Shown here: positions 26,187 through 37,188 of the stretch, piece by piece
Layout: each line of letters starts with the position of its first letter
Position numbering within the stretch: the stretch's first letter is position 1
NCBI RefSeq assembly: GCF_014066305.1
Contig: NW_023501099.1
Location: forward strand, 248,001-312,000
From: Letharia columbiana
Lineage: Eukaryota > Ascomycota > Lecanoromycetes > Lecanorales > Parmeliaceae
Length of the DNA stretch: 64,000 nucleotides
Direction: 5' to 3'
Made by a program: the position numbers and the translations under genes
Notes under the pieces: generated by a model
The model's input: only the letters and a program-made list of their open reading frames with translations
What the model was told of the DNA's origin: nothing
Databases searched by the model: none

Positions 26187-26289
26187 CTCAGACCTACCGC
26201 CGTTTAGCTGCGAAGTCAATAGGCTAACCCGAAGGGGCTTAGCGAGGCGAGCTAACCCGAAGGGGCTTAGCGATCTTGGCAGGTCTGAG
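26187..26289. mobile_element. Small inverted-repeat element (MITE-like) with internal duplication
   Basis: The ends CTCAGACCTACC (from 26187) and GGCAGGTCTGAG (to 26289) are inverted repeats about 100 bp apart. Inside, a 23-bp unit beginning GCTAACCCGAAGGGG at 26223 repeats exactly at 26251. The sequence has normal composition, so it postdates or escaped RIP. No target-site duplication was found. Confidence 0.45.
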
Positions 26290-27459
26290 GGACTGAGGCA
26301 ACTAAGGTACCCGAAAGAGCAAGAGTAAAGTAAGTATGGAGTACATTACGCGAGGTCATCGTAAATGGACATTAAGTAGGTGACTGTTGCAGAGGTTGGT
26401 AGAGTAGGTATTGAGTAGGTATTCCTCTCAAAGCGATTACTCAATCGGCTATCCATGTATTCATGTTGCTGCATATTGTACTTATAGTGTCGATACCTTT
26501 CGGGCTTCATACCGATCTAGCGTTAGAGTAACTGTTTGCAGCTTAGCAGTCCCATGTGCTTCCTGCTTATCTTACGCCAAGGCTCGGTTCGGATGTCTGG
26601 AACTCCGTTAAATATTTGCACAAAAATGGCTTGAAGAAACAAACTGTGGTCATAAGTGAGATCAAAAGCCCTTCATCTCGTTTCATTATTACGGTGGATC
26701 TCTTGGTCGTCTTCCGGTCCAATTTTCGGTGCTGCAAAAAGATTCGTGGTCCTTTTGTATTCCGTATCCGACTGCCTGTTTATCCTCCTGACAACGGCAA
26801 CGGAGTTACCGACGGGCCCTCGGGCAACAACGTATCTACTCACCGTTGCTGGTGGGGTAGTTGGGGGGTGGCTACGGGGAACTCGGGCCGGGTCAATATG
26901 TTGGCTTTGGGGGATACGGGTATATATATGGTATCTTGTGGTTTATTATATATTGGGTTTTGTGGACACGTATGAACTTTGGTGATTAACGATATTCGGC
27001 TAAGTGGATTTTATTACCCAAGGCTGCGGTCCTCGGGGATACTTGCATCTACTCCCTGCGAACTTCACCCCGACAGCATAACGGGGGTGTCAGATCTCGT
27101 CGTACACCCGGGGCCAAGCCGCTTCCCCAAATCTGGTTAGGGTGTGCGACGAGATCTGACACCCTCGACACCCCCGTGCTACTGTCTGTGACTGGAGGAG
27201 GAGGAGACTCTTGGAGATTCTGCCCATGTTATGTTATCATGCGAATGCCATTCTTATACCGCATCTCTCCAATCTACACTTCAATACCGTTGTGTAGATG
27301 TGGTGCGCCTTACAATGTAGACTCCTCGGTGAATCTCGGTCATGACATAGTCATCTAGCACATCGACATCAAAAACCCCCCAGTGCCCGTTTACCATAGA
27401 ACTCAATATCCCACCCAGCAGACCCCAAGACACAAGACACAAACGAAGCGCAAACGACC
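26290..27459. other. Gene-free right flank of the RIP block
   Basis: Normal-composition DNA with overlapping unrecognised frames of 109 and 139 codons at 26556-26985 in different registers. Neither has recognisable content or typical coding bias, and I do not call them genes. A strong inverted repeat at 27085-27164 is listed separately. The last 150 bp form the promoter of the aldolase-family gene. Confidence 0.5.
27085..27164. repeat. Near-perfect 25-bp inverted repeat
   Basis: Arms 27085-27109 and 27140-27164 pair at 24 of 25 positions (core AGATCTCGTCG), with a 30-bp loop. A second, offset inverted match (ACGGGGGTGTC against GACACCCCCGT) extends outward to about 27071 and 27190. This could be a MITE remnant or a cruciform-forming site. 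Confidence 0.85.
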
Positions 27460-28508
27460 ATGGCCTCCAAAGACCCCTCACCCCTCAAAGATCTCATAAC
27501 AGCAAACCACATCCTCCACCACCACGGCGTCGTCGACGCCTACGGCCACATCTCCCTGCGCAATCCCAACAACCCCCGCACATTCTTCCTCTCGCACAAC
27601 GTCGCCCCCGCCCTCGTCTCCTCCCCCTCCGACATACTCGAATACAACATCGAAGACGCCTCCCCCGTGAACAAAGACGCCGCGGCGGGGTACAAGGAAC
27701 GGTGCATCCACAGCGAGATCCTGAAGAAGTACCCCGGCGTCAACAGCGTCGTGCACTCGCACTCTGAGGCCGTCCTCCCCTACAGCATCAGCGGGGTGGA
27801 GATGAAGCCCTGTTTCCACATGGCCGGGTTCCTGGGTACGTAGCACGCCGGCACCTTTCCCCCCCCCCACACTTTCCCCATCAATCGCCGCCATATCAAC
27901 CTACCACCATCCAACCACGGATGCAACATGACCTCCGCCCCAACCGTATCTATAGCGCGCGCGACGTTGATATCGCTCGCAAAGGAACCCACGTCCCAGT
28001 CTTCGACGTCGCAACCCACTACACGCGCACCTCGACTCACGACCTCCTCATCACGACCACCCACCTCGGCGCCGCCCTCGCCGCCGCCTTTGCCGACCCC
28101 GACGGCTACGTCGCGCGCGTCGGCGCCCTCGCGTCCAGCTTCCTCTCCAAAGACGGCGGCGGCGACGCGGAGCCGCGGCCCGACCACACCGTCGTGCTCA
28201 TGCGCGGGCACGGCTTCACCGCCGTGGGGGCCGACGTGCGGGAAGCGGTGTTCCGCGCCGTGTACACGCAGCAGAACGCGGGCGTGCAGACGACGGCGAT
28301 GGTGTTGAGGAATGCGCAGATGGGGGCGGTGGAGAGGGGCAAGGGGAGGGAGGAGAGGGAGAAGGGGGTGCGCGATGAGGGGGTTCGGTGGTTGGGGGAT
28401 GGGGAGTTGGGGGATTGTAGGCAGATGGGGCAGGATACCATGGGTAGGCCTTGGGGTTTGTGGGTTAGGGAGGTCGAGGCGAATGGGTTTTATGTTAATG
28501 AGGCGTAG
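27460..28508 (+). CDS. Class II aldolase/adducin-family protein
   Basis: Exons 27460-27835 and 27985-28508 (intron 149 bp, donor GTACGT, acceptor CGCAAAG) give 299 aa. The fold binds a divalent metal and catalyses aldol or epimerase-type chemistry on sugar phosphates or related acids. The metal-site HSH pair falls at about residues 99-101 (VVHSHSEA) and a third His in the conserved RGHGF at about 201. N-terminal HGVVDAYGHIS is also typical. The coding region is markedly GC-rich, which produces an 835-bp antisense open frame without meaning. The fungal members near this type are mostly uncharacterised, so no substrate is assigned. It stands alone after the repeat block. Confidence 0.88.
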
Positions 28509-28769
28509 GGGGATGCGTCGAGGCTGATGGGATGTATGTGGGTGAGGTACAGAGGGGCCAGGTCGATAACAATGTTTTTTAATTGGTTCTGTCTGACAAA
28601 TCAATGAGTCTATCATCGTTCTGTCTTTAAGAGATACACGTAAAGAAAGGCGGAATGATGCCTCGACTCATAGCAACTCGCGGCCTCCCTACAGCGGTGT
28701 TCCACCCATCCATAGCCAATCTGTGCCGAGCCCTCCCAAATCATACCAGCGCCTGCCCTGATAGCCAGC

Positions 28770-29786
28770 CTAAAGATTGCCCATATTCGGTGCGTACCAT
28801 GACCCAGGCGTGGCCGAAGGCTCATGAAGCGGATTGTTGTCTGGAGCCACAGCATTGGCATAAGGTGGTGGACTCGTCGGGGCAACGTGGGTTTGATTCG
28901 CATCCATCTCGACAGGACCAACCGGTGAGCCCTCAACTTCAGCACGGGGATGTGAGCCCTCAATCTCGTTCGGGATTACACCCTCTGTGGGCTGTGCTCG
29001 AGCATCGGATTTATCGCTTGCTTCTCGTCGAACATTCATTTCAACGATGGTACTTCTAGGTCCGCGAGGTCCACGTCCGCGTTTGATGCACCACCAGAGA
29101 CAAAGAATGGTGCCAACGAGGCCCACCATCCCACTTGGGACTCCGATTCCGATGTCGACTTTCTCGTTCCGAGGCATACCTGTGGATACATCGGATTGGG
29201 GAGTGGCTGTCGGAAGGGATGTAGCTGTGAAAGAACCTGCCATCTATCAGCATGCAAGCCCCAACTGGTGCACAGATGTGGAATGCCTACCCGTGGTGCT
29301 TCCGGAGATTGAAGTGGTGGCGCCACTGCTGATGGATGCTGGACCAATGCTTGCCCCCACAAATGTTGCAGACACTGCTTCAGCCGAAGAGACAGCAGCA
29401 ACAAGACCTAGGCCATTGCTGGCGGTATTGCAACAGCTACTGCTCGTCCCATTGACAGAGCAGCAGAAGTCCCCGTTCTTGACCGCAGAGCCGTGGCATT
29501 CGACCACCCAATTGGCATCGCCTGATACGAACGTTAACTTGACCAGAGACATATCGGCAGCGGAGTGCCTACCCGAGGTGCAGAATGTAGGGCAGATTGC
29601 CGCCTTGTACATACTGTCTGTACAGCCACCGTTGTAATAGACCCCAGAGGGCGTCACGCAGAGCCGATTGGTAAGACAGGTTTGGCCGGTTTCGCAGCAG
29701 AGACTGACGCTGCCTGCTTGGGGGCTGCAAGGCCCGTAGTTTGGAAGGACGACGGCGTTGGGGCTGCTGTGACCGTAGCAGGACAT
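28770..29786 (-). CDS. Cys-rich single-pass membrane protein, N terminus uncertain
   Basis: Exons 29786-29291 and 29236-28770 (54-bp intron) give 320 aa. An N-terminal Cys-rich segment (CCETGQTCLTNRLC, CTDSMYKAAICPTFC, FCCSVNGTSSSCC) is followed by a Ser/Thr-rich stalk, one membrane segment around VGLVGTILCLWWCI and a basic stop-transfer KRGRGPRGPR. A Pro/Glu-rich cytoplasmic tail contains PTSPPPY. This is the layout of fungal cell-surface sensor-like proteins with unknown ligands. The model lacks a signal peptide, starting MSCYGH, so a further 5' exon may be missing; I found none in the adjoining 100 bp. The function is not known. Confidence 0.72.
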
Positions 29787-30033
29787 GGTGAAGCTTTGTG
29801 CAGATACTATATTCCTAAAATGTTCGGATCTTGTGGGTTATAATCGAGCTCTGTGGCTATACTAATCGAAGGATGGTCAGATGTGGTGTGTTGTAATCGA
29901 GAACATGTATCCAGCAAGGAAAGTAATCAGAATGTTTCTGTTGGACGCGGTTTCCAGAAGTGGGTGACAGCAGAGGGAGGGGCAATAACCACACAAGGCA
30001 AGAGCTCTCATGGCCCGAGGCCAATATATAAGT

Positions 30034-30842
30034 TCAGGCAGAATCCTGCACATCGGTCACCTTCTTCAGCCTGTCTTTCTGCCTCTTCTTAATTTTCTTC
30101 TCTCTATTCTTCTGTGTTCGCTTCTCTCGCTCAGCAGCCTCTTTCTCCGCCCGGTATTGTCTAGCTACCACCTCTTTGGCAGCTCTTGCCTCAACCCGTT
30201 TCCGGATCACAACCCGCCTTTTCTTCCCACTTCGCTTCCTCCTGTTGGTCTGTGCTTGCAATTGATGCTCTAGCCCCACCACGTTGCCGGATTCTGTCGT
30301 CTTGATGACGGTGACTCGCCACGGCAGCTCCATGCCTCTCTGTACCAAAGGTCAGGTCCCCATCTCTCATTTTGCACAAAGCGACATACCCATCTCATCT
30401 TGAGACCCTCAACGATATCCTGGCCAGAGACTGCAGCTCGTGCGTACTGCTGTGCGAGCTCTGCACCTGTATCACCCGCAAAATAGTATTTGTCTGGACG
30501 CCCTACACTGGTGAAACCCGATTCACCACCCGCAGGGCTTGGTGATCTTATAGCAATCCGCTGGGGACCATTGCTGGCCCCGACCGATGCCGTTCCTGAC
30601 GCGTGTGGTCTTGTGAACAAACGAAAATCATATTCCTCCCTGTCTTCGGTTTGTACCTGCTCAACGCTAGCTCCACGGATTTGGTCTACTTCGGTTCCAT
30701 CATTTGTTGCCAATGCTTGAGAGGGGTCCGCATATAGCTGCTCCAGCTGCTGGCGGAAATAGGACTCGAGGACAGGATCAGGGCTGTTTGGCTCGGAGAT
30801 CGGAGAGACAAGGTCTGTACGTCCGATGCTGCGATCATCCAT
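30034..30842 (-). CDS. Basic fungal protein, DUF2011-like
   Basis: Exons 30842-30390 and 30339-30034 (50-bp intron) give 252 aa. The N-terminal half is acidic and disordered; the region at the splice joins GLKMRW to a LPWRVTVIK motif, and the tail from about residue 185 is strongly basic with GKKRR, RKRVEAR and a KKIKKRQKDRLKK run, suggesting a nuclear or nucleolar protein. The LPW plus basic-tail arrangement resembles the fungal DUF2011 family as I remember it. A profile search would settle that. No function is assigned. Confidence 0.75.
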
Positions 30843-31425
30843 GATACCGCCTTGGGTAGGAAGACATAGTCTTGTAATGACTTACACGAGGATATGATAC
30901 TGTGACTTAAACGTGGCCAAGGAATGAGTTGGTGACCCTAGCGTTTGACTAGACCCTAAGTAGTTAGATAAGAGTCGCGCCAAGATCTCTAGTCTCGTCT
31001 CCGCAAGGTTCAGGTTGATAGAGAAAATAAGAAGCACCGCAACACCATTGTACCAGCGCCATCAGGAATCGAACCTAACACGAACTAAATATTCGCCAAA
31101 CAGATAGGGCACTCGTTTCGCACCCATCTTGTGACCAAGAGCAGTGACTACTTGGGACTGAACCTTCATAAGCTTTTAATGATTGACATACACGAAACAA
31201 AGGTACCTCTCGGAACAGCTTAAAAAAGAAGGCCATAGAAAGGCAGGGTTCCTTGCGCCTTTGCACAGCTCAGTCAGACGGATCCAAGAGCGGATAAGTA
31301 GCGCAAAGAGCTCCCCGGCCAGACCAGTCTCAGCATGGTCCCTGCCTGGCAGATCTACTGTTGCTGGTGGCAATCACATCAAGATTGAAACAGTACTGAT
31401 TTAACCCTGCCTCCTGGCTTTTTTC
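30843..31425. other. Intergenic
   Basis: No gene supported. A T-arm-like sequence (minus strand about 31062-31078) is discussed among the rejected items. Confidence 0.55.
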
Positions 31426-32020
31426 CTATTTTCTCGATGCACTTCTCCCAGAACGCGCGTATCCTTGCTTTTTGGACGTTGCGATCACGTCGTCTCCATC
31501 GGAAATCTCTCTCCACTTTCTCTTTGGTGCCTCTCTATTTCCACCACGTGCCCTCTCTCTGGTCTTGGCTGCCTTCATCACATAGATTCCCAATGCGGTC
31601 GATGAGCGGTCCTCACAATGACTGCCTACAAGAGTTCCGGTCCATGTTTTTCGTAAAAAAGATATTCGTACAGGAGACAGCGGGAGAAGACGCCGGCGAA
31701 CACGCGCGGCGGACTTCCTTGGCGGGCCAAGCTGTCGAAGTGGTGCTAGGCTTGGCCTGGATTTCTTTGAGACTCGCTGCGGGAGCTCCGTCAGCGGAGG
31801 GATCGGGAAGGGTAGGTAGGATCCGGAAAGACTCAAGGTCAGCTGAAGAGGCAAGATCCGCTTTTGATAACGACGGACCGCTGCTGCCGCACCAGGAGGT
31901 AGGCAAGGCGAAGATGGTTGGGAGTCGTTTCCTGCCTCTTCTTCCACTTCCGGCGTTCAGATACGTCGCTGACTGTAATTGAACCGCGAGTGACTTGATA
32001 CCGTCCCTCTTCGTCGTCAT
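31426..32020 (-). CDS. Small basic hypothetical protein
   Basis: A two-exon model, 32020-31617 and 31558-31426, uses donor GTGAGG and acceptor ACCAG (58-bp intron) and gives 178 aa in frame. The protein starts MTTKRDGIKSLAV, has a Ser/Ala/Pro-rich middle and a highly basic C terminus (KRKWREIS, ending SGRSASRK). No family is recognised. Support is the splice-frame agreement, the basic nuclear-type composition and the ATG; an alternative is that only one of the overlapping minus-strand frames is real. Confidence 0.4.
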
Positions 32021-34049
32021 CTTCGTCCTCTAAATCGGCCTACTCCCTCCTTTTTCTGGACTATTCCTTGGCTTTTGGCATTCTAGACTTATGGTTGGCT
32101 GGCGTCTCGTTGTACTCCAGGGGCCGGCATGACGCTGAGTGGATGCGGGAGGGTTTATTGGGTATGTGGATTGGCGAAGAATAAATGTGGTGAACGACAC
32201 GAGCAATGTTATTCACTGGTCTGAGAATGTGCTCTGCTAAGCGCAGACGAGATCTTATGAGAGAAACCGAGGAGAGCCTACGACAGCGATCTACGAATCT
32301 GAATAAGCAAAGGATATCAACGAGACTATGTATGGACGGGGGAGTAGAGTATTATTGAGCTAGCGAGCAAGAAGACATGACACGTCTGCTGTCCATATAT
32401 GCTTCACTATCATGTGAGGTGCGAAGCGAATAAAGCAAACGTCGCAGATAGCACGCCATCGACATGACCCAGCAGCAACCATAATGATCCCACTGACGGA
32501 ACCGAAATCTGTACTCAAGCGGGTCAGTCGTTATTCCTTTTTGTTTAAATCAAAGCACTTTCTGGCGTCAGTAGCCACTCCTTCGTTACTTTCATGCCCG
32601 TTCATGAAATGCATGTGGAGCATACGTTGCGCTTGGCAGCTTGCTACCCATACAGGTTGTCGATTATAGGTGATCAGTCAATGGCCAATGGCCGCTTTGC
32701 CGTTCAGGTAGTGCGCGTGGAGGCTTAACGAGGAGTGGCTCTTGACATTTCCAGAGCCTATGCTTCCAAGTCCGGAGGATTTGTCGCGTTGCCCGACATG
32801 CACAGGAACAGCAGGCTCTTGATGCCTTCTAAAACAGTCTCATTGCTCGGGTTCTCGCCTTGAAGAAGTAATGCTGACTCTGGGATCTTCATAGGCAGAA
32901 AGCCGGTCAGCTTTTCAAGAATACAGTAGCCACTCTGCCGCTGCAGCTTCAGCAAGCTAAAGGTTCCTGAATGGGAGCGTTGTACCTGCTCTGACATCTT
33001 GAGGTGTACAGGCTTTGTTCCACTGGTCTTGAAAATTACAGCTTGTCGCTGGGAGGCTTTGTCACTTTTTGAAGTAGACTCGTACTTCTAATTCGGTGAA
33101 GTCCATAGCCATCTCTTTTTGGAGCTATGATCCACCTTGCAAGTCTAGCATGGCTTAGGTCAAAGGACTACATCGATCTTTAAAAAGCGTTGGTGCGAAC
33201 GTCGCCAGAAGAGCTAGTTCAATAATGCTCTTTAATTCTTTATAGGTATGTATTATAACAGACATTCGATCGAATCCGGGCCCAGCCACTCCAGGCATGG
33301 TGCCAGAAGAAGTGGTAGTCTAAGGTACTGGCATCTATCGAAATTGGTGCAATCATAGGTAACAAGCCTAAACATTTTGGCACTAGATGTGCAGGAACAG
33401 TCCAAAAAGAGTGTTTCAAGGACCACAAAATCCGTGCGTCGTGGCTGTATTGTCCACATCCGAGGGTTCCTACCCCTGCCACTTGCTGTTTCCCTGTCGG
33501 GCTCCTTGAAAAGATATTGATATTGTGGAATATAATATGGGAAATCACATCGGAACGGTCGTTGATGCTACATCATTGCATGTTGAGTGAGCAAAACATT
33601 GAGAAAAGATAAAGCTCTTCTGTACGAGATGCGAGGCAGTCGGGACCACCTCGCAAGCCCTCCGACGTCCGTGCATGTTTGAGTGGCACTCTTGCGAGAT
33701 CACTTCATACAGTATTGCTCGACGAATAGCAGGCAGGTAGGGGTTCTTTGAGAATACTTTTTCGGTTGTGGACTGCAATATTGGTATATCTATGCCGTCT
33801 TTTCATACTCCGTATTCAACCCAAAGTCGGAGGGGTAACTGTCCCCGAGCTCCCTCTGCGCATCTTCCAAAATAGCCCCATTTTTCGCCAGTCGCGTGTC
33901 GTGTGTTCTTGGATACTCGCAATTAGACTGCGTCGCGTAATTTCCTCCCCTAATTGCGACACATTTGGGGAACGGTCAAAAGGACCAAGACCCCTGCTGT
34001 GACCTACGGTTTTTCCACCTTCAGCACACTTCGTTGGCTCATTGCAAAC
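32021..34049. other. Long gene-poor interval
   Basis: Only short unrecognised frames are present, such as a minus-strand frame of 79 codons at 32758-32997 and one of 102 codons at 33240-33548. None shows a domain, signal peptide or splice partner that I can defend. The last part is the promoter of the secreted-protein gene at 34050. Confidence 0.5.
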
Positions 34050-34744
34050 ATGCGTGGTACAGCTGCGAGTATCTGTATTTTTCTCCTAAACGCAACCCTC
34101 GTCAAGGTGGCGCCTGCTACGGTAGGTGCGAGAATCGATTCAGGTACCTCTATCGTTCAACTTAGTGACGTGCTTCCAAGCGTGCAAAACGCTACCTCAA
34201 AGTACGTAGGCCTGCTTCTGCGAGGTATGAGGGGAAAAGTGAGCTCTAATGGTTGCGTTTTCTCAGTCTGTCCAGCAGCTTCTGCTCTAAGAACAACATA
34301 AACTCGGATCTCGAAAGGCACATGATATCCATCCCCTATACAACGACGATTCTCATCATACTGTACTGCCCCGTGGTACCTATAGATCGAAACAGCATAC
34401 GCGAAACGATCGCCGCGGCGAGCACTCATATGAATGCCCAGATCCGCATTCACGGCGACATATCTCTACTGCCTGCCGATGATCCGTATGCAACGCCGGT
34501 GATTGAAGGTGTGAATTGCATAATGAGTGTAACATCTCAGAGGACACGAACACAATCTATCCCCTACCGCCTGACGTACGAGATTACTTTGAACGCTTTG
34601 CAAGGGTTGAACAAATTTCTGTATACGGACAATCACGCAGCTAGCGCTGTGACTGAGGTCTTAGATCCGGGTCTCACGGGAAGTATGAGAAGGATTGGTG
34701 TGATCAGTATCAGCCCTGTGCAGGTGTTGGTGAATGAGTCTTGA
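34050..34744 (+). CDS. Small secreted protein, family member 1 (SSP1)
   Basis: Exons 34050-34201 and 34267-34744 with a 65-bp phase-2 intron (donor GTACGT, acceptor TTTCTCAG) give 209 aa. The N terminus MRGTAASICIFLLNATLV looks like a signal peptide. The mature part has few Cys and contains SIPYTTTILII, PID, RETIAAAS and HGDISLLP. These segments line up with a second gene at 45310-45909 in the same order (SIPQT, SPID, RNTLEA, HGDVYMFP), and the intron falls at an equivalent site and phase, about 20 codons before the SIP motif. The two are paralogues, though strongly diverged. Function unknown; an extracellular role is inferred from the signal peptide. Confidence 0.7.
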
Positions 34745-35121
34745 CACTTAGGTATGCTTCTGTATTTAGAGAGATATTAGCGGCAGCAATTCTACTTCTA
34801 GAGAGCAGCTTTCGGGCGGTCATTTTCGTGGTGTCAAACGATCACTTGTTTTACGTAGATGATACGCTTGAAGTACGTTGACAGATGGATGGGTTTACCC
34901 AGACATCCCCGGGACCCGTTGCTATACAGAACTAGACCTAATGGACGAGGTGGCTCTGGTGTTCGTAGACTCGACTCTATTGATGGCTCAGCCCGACAGC
35001 CGAGACATTGTGCACCCCCAGCGCCAGACGATGGGATACCAAGGGAGAGGGCTTCTTCGTAGCTGTTGTGCCCGAGGTTACTCGGAAACTGTTATACTAC
35101 ATGCGCCTAGGCGCACCGACC
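34745..35121. other. Intergenic between SSP1 and the rhodopsin-like pseudogene
   Basis: Short overlapping frames only; nothing recognised. Confidence 0.5.
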
Positions 35122-36393
35122 CTACGGCGAAACCCGCTCCAACTCCTCATCCCTCCTAATATCAATCTTCGTCGTCATCAAAATATGCCTGTTCCCCATC
35201 CAATTCTCCTCGGTACTGTCACTACGGCCCGGAGGTACACCTGAAGATGTAAGGGTTGTGCCGTCGTTGCCGTTGAGGCGCGCGTTGCGGCGGTTGTAGC
35301 GGTGGTAGTCTGAGATGGTGGATTCGTGAAAATACTGTGAAAAAAGGTGTAAGAGTGGGGATTGAACCGGCGATGAAGATATTGTACATGTCGACCCTGC
35401 GGGATGGTCAGATGTAGAAAATGGTTTGAAAGGCGGTGGGGGTGGGCTCTTACGCATTCCAGGTGACGAGATATGCAAGATCGTCTGGCGAAATGGGGTA
35501 AGCTGGGACCTGAGGATCGAGGAGTTGGGTTGTTTGCTTGCATGTGATGTCCATCGTGATTCCAATGCGGTGGAAGTTGGTTGTCTTCACGATAGAAGAC
35601 ACGGCCGCTCTGAATGATCTTGCTTAGGTCTCACCACTGGGACAATTGATGTGGTAGGGACGGCTCACAGCAGACCGAATCCGAAAAGCACACATAGCAG
35701 CACTTTCTTTGCGAATTTTATTTGCAGGCTCCAGAAAAGCACTATCGGGTACACTGCGAGGCATATGTCGGTGAAAGCAGAGAGACTTGGATCGGATGAG
35801 CATAAACTACTTTGCCCGAACACAATTCATCCATCGCTTACTGCCTTGAAAGAAGGCAAAGTTCTGGTTCCTGATCCGACCGTTGCAGGTACCCGGAATT
35901 GCTTCGTTCCATAATTCCTGTAATGGCGAGCACTGGGCTAAGATGAAGGCTATCAAGAGATTGATTGAGGCGATTTGGAGCGAGCCGAGTGTCCACAGGT
36001 ACGCGAGCTTAGTTTTGGCGTGGCTGGGTCCTTGGATCGTGGTGAGGTATGTGACAACGGCGATTTTACCGGTCGTGTTGGCGAATAGTTGGAAGATCGC
36101 GCCATCCAGCTCCATTTGAGACTGTACATAATTTGTACGGCGTCTAAGGACTTGAGGTGTTGGCCCATGCCATGATACACGGACAACGTTGTGAAGACTT
36201 GACTGGTTGTGGCTGCGAGCTGAGGTTGACTCGTTAGAAAGCTCTATTGTGGAATGTGACTAGGAGAAGAATTTAAGGTGCTTACGAAGGTGAAGGAGGC
36301 AATAAGAGTATCCAGTCTTGGGGAGCGGAGGATCAAGATGTCGGCATATAGACGCATGCAGCAAGCGATGAGGACGAAGCCAAGAAGATCCAT
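35122..36393 (-). pseudogene. Broken rhodopsin-like integral membrane protein gene
   Basis: The fungal seven-helix rhodopsin-like family (often annotated as SAT-type integral membrane proteins) is recognisable in order on the minus strand: a first helix with CCMRLYADILILR, then YHGMGQH, KWSWM, a block IFQLFANTTGKIAVV, CSPLQELW, NQNFAFFQG, SAFTDICLAVYPIVLFW, VKTTNFHRIGIT, FIAGSIP and a polar tail. At least three reading-frame breaks separate these blocks: one base missing at about 36098-36101 (between WSWMA and IFQ), a frame conflict at the splice acceptor near 35786, and a six-base A run at 35340-35345 that puts the tail out of frame. Introns themselves look normal. Neighbouring genes are intact, so decay is more likely than sequencing error, but indel error is not excluded. 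Confidence 0.75.
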
Positions 36394-37188
36394 GACACTG
36401 CATCCAGTATGATACCTTGCTTTGAGTCATTCGCGGAAGACATTATATCCACAACATGACCTCAACCCGCTGCGGACGCGCGTTGAAAGGAGGAGGATGA
36501 AGACTCGCAAGATGAGAAGAAGTCATGGTGGCCCCTTTCAACCAAAAAGGCACCGAGTCCGATATTCAGGTACCCGGCGTCCCCGGGATAAGGGAGGGAG
36601 GGTACCCATGAGTATGATGCAGCAACCTCCCTGAAATGGGATAGAACTTTTTCCATCGTAAGGAAAATCGGAAAAAATAGTCCATGGCGGCGAGTCGCGA
36701 GTACACCCACCATCACCACCGTAGTGCCATGAGTCAGGGCACACTTGGATGGCTGGACGGCACGAAATGGAATGTATGGTCATTGGTCAAGAATGGTCAA
36801 GAATGTGGAGTCATGTGGATCGATTGAGAGATGCTTGCGAGGTAGTGAATAGTGATGCACATGGATGCGGCTTGCATGATGCTTGCATCAGATAGGCAGT
36901 AGCATAATGCAGGCAGTACTACTAAGGTATCAGCAAGGTATGCAATCCTACCCTCCCACTTACTCCACCACTCGAGCCACCCACCATGTTGAGCCTTATC
37001 GCTAAGCGAAAGCTGAGTTCAGGTTTCTGCCATCGTATTAAGGTAAAGTAGTCAAGTAAGATTACTGAAAGGCCTCGGCCCGGCGGACTGTGACCGAGCG
37101 GAGCCAATAAATGACAGATGAAATACAATGACTTCGTGGGTCAATATTGATCTCCCGATCTGAGCTTGGACATCTTTTCTCCAACTCA
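36394..37188. other. Intergenic
   Basis: No gene supported. The last 100 bp precede the O-methyltransferase pseudogene start. Confidence 0.5.

Noticed and set aside
26556..26985. Membrane-like proteins of 109 or 139 codons
   Set aside because: Overlapping frames with Gly/Trp-rich, unstructured content, no splice partners and no recognisable family.
27780..28616. Antisense open frame of 278 codons across the aldolase-family gene
   Set aside because: It mirrors a GC-rich coding exon, is Pro/His/Arg-rich and has no recognisable content; it is a composition artefact.
31055..31140. tRNA-like sequence on the minus strand (T-arm with GGTTCGATTCC)
   Set aside because: A five-pair T-stem is possible, but no acceptor strand complementary to TGGCGCT and no credible D-arm or anticodon arm occurs at the right distance.
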